Shown here: positions 56,094-64,000 of the stretch, one piece after another | Layout of the letters: each line of letters opens with the position of its first letter | How positions within the stretch are numbered: the first letter of the stretch is position 1 | Origin: Cyathus striatus | Lineage: Eukaryota > Basidiomycota > Agaricomycetes > Agaricales > Nidulariaceae | Reading direction: 5' to 3' | Assembly (NCBI GenBank): GCA_025738555.1 | Contig: JAOVFP010000003.1 | Span: forward strand, 4,960,001 to 5,024,000 | DNA: 64,000 bases | The notes under the pieces: generated by a model | Seen by the model: the letters and a program-made list of their open reading frames with translations, nothing else | The model's database searches: none | What the model was told of the DNA's origin: nothing | Made by a program: the position numbers and the translations under genes

Positions 56094-57282
56094 TCAACTC
56101 CCTTTTCCCCCCTCGCCCCCGCATCCCACACCCATTCCACCAACCCCAACGCCAGCCTCGCCCCTCCTCGGCCCATCGCTCCATACAGCTCCAAACGACT
56201 TCCGAAGACTTTCATAGACAGCCACATGCGGCGAGGGGTGTATCGAATTCACGGTGTGTGTGAGGATCAGGCCTGTTAAGGGGGATATTGTATACGTTGA
56301 AGATCTACGGTACTCGTATCAGCTTGATTAAAGGAAGAATAAATGAAAAGACGTACACATCCCATTCAGCACTCGCACCGCTCACGCGCCCTACGCCTGT
56401 TACATTCAAATTGATCTTTATACTCTTGTCGCGGTTTAGTTTCTTCTTCGTCCCATCTAATCCTTCATCATTTGAAGCGGAAGTACGGGAAGGAGGTGTG
56501 GAAGAGAGAATTTCCATTTTGGTAGGTACGACTTTTAGATCGGAGTACAACGCGTTTAGGGTGTGTCTGACGAATGCTGACGATGCCAGGTAGAGGGATA
56601 TACCTATTTGTTCATAACTATTATTAGTGCGTCGAATTTAGAAAGAAGGAAAATCCAGACTCACCCTCAATGTGCAGCGTTTTGGGAAGCGGAGGAGGTA
56701 GAGCGGCAGGGGGTGTGTACGACAATCTTACATTCGGTGAATAAATACTCTCCACATCTGAATGGTAATCTTTGAAAGGAGGTAACGAAGTGAGGGGGAA
56801 GGGCATAGTAAGAGGTGTTTCAGGCCGGGGAGCACCGCTGTCTTTGTCGATGGAGGTGATGAGGCCTGTGGTGAAGAAGGAAGGGAGGGTTTCTTGGAGG
56901 ATATGTATTGCTCGACCTGGCAGGGTACATAGAATTTAGTACAAAAAAGAAGAAAGAAGAGGAAGGGCGACGAACCGCTGCGTATTTGCCATTCAACATC
57001 GTCCACCTCTTCCGTTCCATCTGGTTCGGGAGTGGGATCCGGCAGGGAGTCCGGGGGATTCGTTTTTCGTGTGCCTAGTTCAGATAGAAAAACATGGCTG
57101 TTGGTGTAAAGAGGAGTGCTTTGAGCGATAGGATGGGTTGATGAAGTTGATGGGGACGCAGCAGGAGAAAGCAAGGCGTGGGCGTGTTTTGTGCGGCGCG
57201 GCAGGCAGATACTGGGACGAACATAAGAGTGTGGTAGAGATTGAAGAGATAGTTTTGAGGTTGACGCTTGTCTTTTGAGCAT
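56094..57282 (-). CDS. Conserved-looking protein with a mitochondrial presequence, function unknown
   Basis: Four exons (57282-56976, 56916-56665, 56603-56357, 56304-56094), giving 1017 nt and 338 aa. The N terminus MLKRQASTSKLSLQSLPHSY continues rich in Arg, Ser and Leu without acids, a typical matrix-targeting presequence. The core has RAIHILQETLPSFF, IYSPNVRLSY, PKTLHIEGISLYLASSAFVR and, after the last intron, SSTYTISPLTGLILTHTVNS. Alternating strands with a conserved His/Asn late motif suggest an NTF2-like or DUF2358-like fold; that is a guess. The Gly-rich C terminus may be disordered. Tandem with Psf1, 143 bp downstream of it on the same strand. Confidence 0.7.
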
Positions 57283-57424
57283 TTTTCTGGGAGGGAGGAT
57301 GGGGAGGGGTAGAAGGAGGAATAAGACGGAGAGTGGAAAGCAATGAGTTTGCCGGAATCAAACTCAGAAACACGTCCATGACGGCTGTTGTTTGCTACCT
57401 CCCTCCAATCCAAACAACGTATCC

Positions 57425-58024
57425 TCACTGCGGCACCTCTTCCAGATATCCTTGTACAATCAAATGCTCAATGTCTGCCCTCCGCACCATAAACCTCTGT
57501 CCCTTCTGAAAATCAATCGTACCCAGCTCCGTTTGAATCACACCACAATCCTTCACAACCCGCACCATCACCTGCAGATCCCTCGGTGGATTCGTCACGC
57601 TCGCCATAATATCCAGCTCATACGTGAACTCTGACCGGAACTCCATAACGTTCAAGTTGTACTGTCGAAGATAATCGACTTCGTGGGGCGATAATTTGCT
57701 CCTCAAGTCGGTGTTGCCTAATAGATGTGGCAGGGCCCCACCACAAGCCCAATACATATCCCGTAGGCGATCGGCCCTGTGTGCATGGTACGCCAGTAAA
57801 GCGCGCTTGTTCCTGTTGATCGCAGTTTGTATGATCAGTAATGCTGGAGCTGGTCGCCCGTCGACAGTGAATGCGTCGGCGGCGTGCTCGAGATCACGTT
57901 GTTCGCGGATGAGAGAGCGTACGAGGGCGTCATTGTATTTGAGTAACGTGTCAGTTTGTGTGGATCTTCGTGATTCCAGGAGGAGAGTATTAGCAAGTTC
58001 GCCATATTGTCGTGCATCGGACAT
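57425..58024 (-). CDS. PSF1: GINS complex subunit Psf1
   Basis: Single exon, 199 aa, the usual Psf1 length. Family-typical features: N-terminal YGELANTLLLESRRS, RSLIREQRDL, the helical A domain with AYHAHRADRLRDMYWACGG and LRSKLSPHEVDYLRQYN, and the C-terminal B domain (DLQVMVRVVKDCGVIQTELG, FMVRRADIEHLIVQGYL). Psf1 joins Sld5, Psf2 and Psf3 in GINS, which binds Cdc45 and MCM2-7 to form the replicative helicase in the nucleus. Start chosen at the first ATG of the frame; nothing suggests an upstream exon. Confidence 0.92.
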   Translation of the reverse strand: MSDARQYGELANTLLLESRRSTQTDTLLKYNDALVRSLIREQRDLEHAADAFTVDGRPAPALLIIQTAINRNKRALLAYHAHRADRLRDMYWACGGALPHLLGNTDLRSKLSPHEVDYLRQYNLNVMEFRSEFTYELDIMASVTNPPRDLQVMVRVVKDCGVIQTELGTIDFQKGQRFMVRRADIEHLIVQGYLEEVPQ

Positions 58025-59159
58025 GGTACCTAGGGGAGCTGGATGAAACAGAAGGGGGAAGAGACGGCGCGTGGGATAAAGGATGGTATGTCACGTTCTC
58101 GTGCGTGACAACACGCGTCTTGTCATCATCACGCGTGCTGGGTATAAACAGAAGAATAATCTGAACATCGGAAAAAGGAAATTGCATGCACAACACAAAA
58201 ATATTAAAAATGCTGCATGCAGAGACCGCAGTTTATAATCTAAATAAATAATTACTATCCAATTAATTTCACAAGATTTTTTATTGGAAAATAAAAAACA
58301 TAGTGATCTCGACAACCCTCCAGCATCTGCATCGCGAAGATTCCAGATCACCCGAACAAAAAACGGGTTTTTAAAAGTAGCGACACTCACTGCTGACTGG
58401 ACAAAAAATGTTCTTGGATCTCCGGACACATTTTGAAATATAATTTGGATTCCGGGATGAACAAAATTCAAACATTAGGGAAGAGGAGACTTTCTGGAAC
58501 GACAGGCTGTGTCCTGGCTGGGCACATCCACCTCGGTTGACCGGATGCTGGAGTGATGTTAATGAAATCCAAATCAAGGTACTGAGGAGGAGGATATGGA
58601 ATAACACAAACGCTGGAGCCCGTCAAACGCAAGATAACGAGGATGAATTTAATCCACACTAGATCCACACTACGGAGTGAGAACTCGCCAGTGAGAACCG
58701 GAGTAAATTAAAACATGAGGGAACGTGTGAAAGTTTATATATAGTAGAAAGATCTTAAACAGGATACCAGGGAGGATGTTCACCTTTCGTGATGCAAACG
58801 CAAGTATCTTCAAGCCGGGTGGGGAAAATAAGGAGAATGAACTGTGCGAGAGTATTCAGAGCTAAACTTGAGTTAAACAGGATACCAGGGAGGACGAGAA
58901 ACCCACCCCTCATGGCACAAATGTATCACAACTTCGCCGGTTGGCGTTTCCGACTTCCGCAGAAAGGGAAACCGGAAATCTGGCGTCGATCTGGACCGAA
59001 ATGTATAAAACAATGGTATGTAGTACATTGAAGATAGAAACTGGTACATAAGATTAAATAAAGCACTTTACTCACTGACTTTATCATTATAATGCTTTAA
59101 GAGGTTTCCGGGATCACCGATAGATTGCTCAGCGCCTCAACATATTTACTCATCTAAGT
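58025..59159. other. Intergenic, with a 22-bp direct repeat
   Basis: TTAAACAGGATACCAGGGAG and two following bases occur at 58755-58776 and 58873-58894. Otherwise no gene or element recognised; minus-strand frames near 58.4-58.6 kb are unsupported. Confidence 0.45.
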
Positions 59160-59410
59160 ATTCAAGATGTTGATTTTGCTCACAACTATGATGTAAACTT
59201 ACTTATGTAGCGGTTCAGTTACAGTAAATTTCGTAGGCTTAACCAGTCGGTGGTGTCAAGACAGTAAGTAGATTTTGTGTAAGGATTTATTTTTCTTCCA
59301 GAGTTCATATCAAACTGGAAAATTAGTATGCTTGGCTATTGACTGCGGTTGCTGTACTCATAAAAGTCTATATTTGTTGGATTTATGACGTTGTGGATGC
59401 GACTATGTTT
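59160..59410 (+). pseudogene. Decayed paralogue of the membrane protein gene at 60067
   Basis: After a TTCTTCCAG splice acceptor it reads RVHIKLEN-stop-YAWLLTAVAVLI.VYICWIYDVVDATMFR. This aligns with IHVKQESSCAALLSAVSVFI.ANICWIYDGVDETMFR of the downstream gene. A TAG and poor flanking homology show it is a relic of a tandem duplication. Confidence 0.6.
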
Positions 59411-60066
59411 CGCAAAAGCCTTTAGATGGCATATGGTACCTATATTTTAAAAACAAATATCAAGACCACTTACTCGAGTTTACTGCGTTCTAACCACTGC
59501 CTTCGCTATCATTTGGCAATTTATAATAGGTATCGGAGGGAGCACGATCTGACTTGTGAGCTTCAATGCCTGTTGATACGCAGTCCTACTAGTAAGTCCT
59601 AACTTCCGGAGGTATTTTGCTTAGCTAGTTCAAATATAGATCAGTCTTAAAAAACGAATGAAACCACAATAACTATGTGGGTATGATAGGAAGTGAAACA
59701 TACCTGAGTAGGGGATTGAAGGCGTATTTACGGAGGACATTAACGTAATGCGCTTGATTGGGATACGCGTCTGCTGTTTTTGGGAACTTGGGGGGGGGAT
59801 GCGCATATGCTTCGCGGAGCACGAGGCCCAACTCGAAGATGGACCCTTTTCCAAGAAGGATCGATGTTTAGTCCAAAATAGTTCAGCAAGGAGGATGAAC
59901 ATCATCTGGAAATTAGAAAGCTTACACGAGGACAAAGAAAGGCCCATCATGAAGGGGAAATGGCTCAAACCGTCACTCTGAATAAATATATAAAATCGGC
60001 CGCAGCTCGATTCCCAAAATCATTCAACAACCTCTCCGCATACCTCAACTACTACTCACTGATAAC
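59411..60066. other. Intergenic between relic and functional copy
   Basis: Contains a run of 10 G near 59789 and an unsupported 77-codon plus-strand frame (59748-59981). Confidence 0.4.
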
Positions 60067-60755
60067 ATGCGTCCTCTGCTAGCTGGTATTATGAATAGGT
60101 TGCTCATAACCACATACTATCTAAGCATCCGCGATGTTGTTTTTAACCATCGTTCACAACGCGACGTGATGCTTCTCGTAGACCGGCTCACTGGATATCG
60201 CAGGCTTTACCTATCAGTGGTAAGTATATTTTAATGCAAATTTCAAAGTTTTTGCCGACCTTTAACTTGAATTTCTAGCTTATAGTGTTCTTGTCGTAAG
60301 TAAAACATCGCGTTAATAATACCCACTGAAGTTTAGCTTCCTTTTCCAGTATTCATGTCAAACAGGAGAGCTCTTGTGCGGCGCTTTTATCGGCTGTTTC
60401 CGTATTTATAACAGCCAATATTTGCTGGATTTATGACGGCGTGGATGAAACTATGTTCAGAGTGAGCCTTTACTCTGGACTTTCGTATGACCCCTACTAA
60501 ATAGGGGCATAGAGCCAAGTAGAGGCTATAGGACCTGCGGCGTATACTTTCATAAACGCATTGCCAGGAATTCTCGCTCAGGCATGTTGTATTGCCACCA
60601 TCATCGCTATGCCCACATCATGGCCTATCTTCTTTTTGTTCTGCATCGCTGCGTACACCCCGATTGCGATGCAAATAATAGCAAACGGAATGATGGTGCT
60701 CCAGCCTCTAGATGCGCCGACGGGTAACGGGGATGATACTACCGCTACGGCTTAA
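60067..60755 (+). CDS. Small multi-span membrane protein, function unknown
   Basis: Four exons (60067-60219, 60279-60295, 60350-60461, 60513-60755), giving 525 nt and 174 aa. The introns have good GTAAGT or GTGAGC donors. The second exon is only 17 nt. Hydrophobic segments: YLSVLIVFLS, ALLSAVSVFITANICWIY, ALPGILAQACCIATIIAM and WPIFFLFCIAAYTPIAMQII, suggesting about four membrane spans. WIYDGVDETMF between spans 2 and 3 is the best-conserved part against the relic at 59160. The C terminus is short and Thr-rich. I do not recognise the family; short multi-span proteins of this sort are common and lineage-specific in mushrooms. Confidence 0.7.
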
Positions 60756-61091
60756 GCTTTTGAACTTGACCTACGAACTACATAAATCAGCAACCATTTC
60801 TTTGTATAACCTGATTTTTAGCCATATATTTTTGAATATTGATATAATGTCATGAAATCGGTTAAGAAAATGAGTAAGTTTTATGTTTGTAGACACTGGA
60901 GGTTGTGGAGAAGACAGAAGAACTAAGTTCAACAAAGCTAGGTTATACCACTTTGTAACCGTTTACTATCATCTCCCAGTCCAAATATGTATCACGTGAG
61001 AAACGCGCTCATCCCTGACAGTGATATCGATTTCTCAATTGGCCCATAAATCATTTACATTAGTCACCCTCTCCCCTTTTCTACCAATACT
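60756..61091. other. Intergenic, promoter region of the NEDD8-E1 subunit gene
   Basis: No gene or repeat seen. AT-rich. Confidence 0.5.
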
Positions 61092-63096
61092 ATGGACACC
61101 CCCAAAGATATAGAACAAGCAACAACAGCCATTATCACTGAGTGAGTATTTGAGTTGACAGTCTGGTCAAAATTTGAACGCGCGTCTCGATCTAATTGGA
61201 TTATTACAGTGGACGTCCTGATAATAAGGCAAGGAGATACGATCGCCAATTACGGTAAGTGTCTTCTTTGTCTCTTATGGATTTCGAAATACGACCAGGG
61301 CCATGCATTGCTCGTGCTCTAAATACACAGTGCCTTTCCCTACTCCTTCCAATTACTGATTGCTCTGCTACAGACTCTGGGCCGCTACTGGCCAAGCGGC
61401 GCTAGAATCTGCCCGTCTTTTGATCCTCTCCAGCAGCGCAACAAGTACCTCTGTTCTTAAGAACCTCGTTCTACCCGGAATTGGCTCCTTCACCATCCTC
61501 GATGCTTCCCTAACCACCCCCGAAGACGCCGGTAACAACTTCTTCCTCGAAGCAGACGAAAGTATCGGGAAGCCACGCGCTGAAGAAGCTGTACGTCTGC
61601 TGAGTGAATTAAACGACGGTGTTCAGGGACACGCGGAAGTGAGGAATCTTGAGGATGTGCTGCAAAAAGAGGAGGGCGGAGAGAGGTGGTTGAGAAGCTT
61701 CAGTCTCGTCATTTCACATAATGTCGAGCCTACGCTGTTGGAGCGAGTTAGCAAGCTTCTTTGGGAAGAGGGAGAGGATGCACCTCCGTTGGTTGTGGTA
61801 AGGAGTGCTGGCTTCTTGGCGGAGGTCTACATTCAGTTACAGGAGCATACAAGTACGTGCAGAGTGTTTCTCTAAATGCGATGTGGCGCTGATAATTGTT
61901 TTCTTAGTTATTGAAAGTCACTCGGAAACCGCTCCTTCATTAAGGATTGATAAGCCATTCCCTGCTCTTAAAGACTACTCGTTATCACTCGATTTCGAGA
62001 ATATGGATCCCACCGATCACGGACACGTTCCATATGTTATTATCCTCGTCCGCGCTCTAGAAGGGTGGAAGAAAGCTGTAAGTTGGCATTATTATGCCAT
62101 TTCGCTTTCCGCTTCCCTTAACACTTGCATTCACCTATAGCACGATGGTAACCTGCCAACATCCTATCCCGAAAAACAGGAGTTCAAAAAGTCGCTCCTC
62201 GCAATGAAACTCAAGATCGACGAGGAGAATTTCGATGAAGCCGAGGCACAGGCCTACCGCGCGTATACAGCTACCACCGTTCCCTCTGAAATCCGATCTC
62301 TCTTCGCCGATCCTAAAGTACAGAACCTCTCGTCCGATACACCAGTGTTTTTCCACCTCGTCGCTGCCTTGAAGAGGTTCGTCGAGAGCCAGGACCATGG
62401 GTGCCTGCCTTTGACGAGCACATTACCCGACATGAAAGCTAGCACCGGGGCATATATTGAGCTTCAGAAGCTGTATAAGGCGCAGGCGGAGAAAGAGAAG
62501 GAGGTCTTTAAAGGATTCATTCAGCCTGATGTGCCTGTGGATGATGTGCTTGTTGACACTTTTGTGAAGAATGCGCATGGTATTAAGGTGATTCGGGGTA
62601 AGAGATGGGGATGGTTGGACGAAGATAAGGAGGCTCTTAGTAGGTGCCCCTCTCCATTACACTTTATTCCTTATTAACGTTGAGATCACTTCAGTCAACG
62701 CCATCCAAGTTGCACCTAAGCAGCTTTCTATTCATCTTTCCCTATCAGCTCTTTCTTCTCTTGCCAAGAAGCAACAACCTGGGGCTCCCTTTACCCCAAC
62801 ACTCGAAGAACTTACTGCACAGGCACAAGCCCTCCTTCCTGTGGGGACTGAACTTCCTGATGAGTTTGGGGATGCCGTCGGCGAAGTGTATGTCCTCTTT
62901 TGTATAATTTCCATTTGCATACTGACGATGCCTGCGTGACAGTGCTCGCGCGCCCACCGCTGACCTCCCAAACACTGCAGCGCTCCTCGGTGGACTCGTC
63001 GCACAAGAAGTCATAAAAGTCATCACCAAGCAATACGTTCCCATCGATACATATTGCGAGATAGACTTGATTGACACCTGGACTGGGATGCTTTGA
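61092..63096 (+). CDS. ULA1: NEDD8-activating enzyme E1 regulatory subunit (ULA1/APPBP1/NAE1)
   Basis: Seven exons (61092-61141, 61210-61254, 61374-61852, 61908-62077, 62141-62639, 62695-62887, 62943-63096), giving 1590 nt and 529 aa, the family length. The N terminus RRYDRQLRLWAATGQAALES is diagnostic of the non-catalytic E1 half. A degenerate ThiF-like fold follows (LVLPGIGSFTILD). The middle insertion domain includes EALNDP-like stretches and KGFIQPDVPVDDVLVDTFVK. The C terminus is ALLGGLVAQEVIKVITKQYV, then DTWTGML-stop. It lacks the catalytic Cys; with the UBA3 partner it adenylates NEDD8 for cullin neddylation. All splice phases are consistent. Confidence 0.93.
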
Positions 63097-63347
63097 GATT
63101 TAGACTCTGCATTTAGGAAAACATATATTGTGTATTATCATCATTCATTTGCTTTATCTTTCTGCAACATGCTATCGAACTTTGCTTTCTCACTGCGGAG
63201 AATATCGTCTCGATCTCCCCTACATCACGAGGTGGTTCAGTCACCAGTATACAGATTGGTAAGGGATCTAATGAATTTTCTAAGGCTAACGATACCTCTA
63301 CAGTTTCTCTACAACGCAATCTACAACATATCATTCATCCGTACAAC
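63097..63347. other. Intergenic between convergent genes
   Basis: 3' flanks of ULA1 (+) and the F-box/LRR-like gene (-). No feature seen. Confidence 0.5.
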
Positions 63348-64000
63348 CTAGTAAATCACAATTTTCGTCACAGCCTCTATATCTAACACCAACTGAAGGT
63401 CTCTCCTCTTTTCTAACACCTTCTCGAAATCCCGCTTCATCAACTCATCCATGTTGAGTTGAAACCATGCCTTGTCCACGTGCCAACCAATCTCGAATAC
63501 CACTTTCACTCTCTGAAGCTCAGGGAACGTCGATGTCGAGATGAAAGGTGTAAGGATAGTGCTCCATTCGCCCTGGTTTGCCGCGAGTGGGTTCCATCCA
63601 CTTTCAAGTCCTGTGGAAATGGTGAACGTGAATTCCTTGATGGGCAAGCGAGGAAGTAATTCCAGCTCTTGCAGAGGCTTCCAGGACTAACGACAAATTG
63701 GCGGAGGTAGTATGTCCACCTTTAATTGCAAGGCATGACAGAGTGGCGAGGGAGCACTCCTTCACGATATCAGAAGTACCAGCGAAGTTGAGGTCTTTTC
63801 CTGTTCAACAAAGGTTCAGCCAAATGTTAACTTTTGAGGACCATATATTATCACGTACCTGGGAAGCTGAGTGTCAATGATTCCAGCACCGGTGCCAATT
63901 TCAACAACTCCTTTGCAGATGTCGTCTCCTCCCGTCCGCTCAGCGGGATTGTTACCCTCTTCAGAAGAGAGAAGTCTATGCGTTCCGAATGTAAAAAGGC
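63348..64000 (-). CDS. C-terminal part of an F-box/LRR-like protein, running off the right edge
   Basis: Open from the edge (FSLLKRVTIPLSGREETTSA, LAPVLESLTLSFP), an intron at 63858-63801 (GTACGT...ACAG), then CSLATLSCLAIKG and, in another phase, PLQELELLPRLPIKEFTF through the C terminus ELMKRDFEKVLEKR to IVIY-stop at 63348. Regular Leu spacing resembles the leucine-rich region of F-box proteins that are abundant in Agaricomycetes. The junction between the last two parts (~63.69-63.72 kb) is unresolved: either a very short intron (~33 bp) or a frameshift. The N-terminal F-box would lie outside the window. Confidence 0.55.

Overview
The window looks like a filamentous basidiomycete chromosome, most likely Agaricomycetes. 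Host genes are dense and carry 50-60 bp GT-AG introns. They include a fungal-type GINS subunit (Psf1), a NEDD8-activating E1 regulatory subunit, an Hmp1/CsbD-like protein and a GDSL esterase. The transposons are types common in mushrooms: chromodomain Ty3/gypsy elements, a Ty1/copia element and hAT elements. I cannot name the species.

Layout. 1-8.1 kb is repeat-rich, AT-rich sequence. It holds the 3' end of a zinc-finger (transposase-like) gene, a solo LTR with its 5-bp target duplication, a small hAT element with an 8-bp target duplication, a 104-bp tandem duplication and a C2H2 zinc-finger gene. From 6.7 kb to 15.8 kb an element with long terminal inverted repeats is split by a young, nearly intact chromovirus (8132-15741, minus strand; LTRs almost identical, target duplication GCTGT). 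From 15.87 kb to 32.85 kb lies an enormous palindrome: two 8.16-kb arms, head to head around a 661-bp spacer. Each arm is a 5'-truncated copy of an old, CpG-depleted chromovirus that also carries a ~919-codon third ORF between pol and the 3' LTR. 32.9-45.4 kb holds more repeats: tandem repeats, two LTRs of the palindrome family, a decayed hAT transposase, and a copia element that lost most of its 3' LTR and abuts what may be the tail of a host gene.

From 46 kb onward the sequence is mostly single-copy genic DNA: a secreted GDSL esterase (-), a Ser/Pro-rich protein of unknown function (+), the Hmp1/CsbD-like gene (+) with two CRE sites, an intron-containing tRNA-Ser(UGA), a TA-flanked MITE, a metallophosphoesterase (+), a probable mitochondrial protein (-), Psf1 (-), a small membrane protein (+) with a decayed paralogue beside it, the ULA1/NAE1 homologue (+) and the end of an F-box/LRR-like gene (-).

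Most notable points. (1) The palindrome and its ORF3. (2) A complete self-priming signature in the young chromovirus: TATA box, inferred transcript start, and an 11-nt transcript 5' end exactly complementary to the PBS, as in Tf1. (3) A possible -1 frameshift site at its gag/pol junction. (4) A GC-AG intron that restores a canonical zinc-finger linker. (5) A transposon end that supplies the C terminus and stop of that zinc-finger gene. Gene models were assembled by hand from splice signals and frame consistency; no homology search was run.
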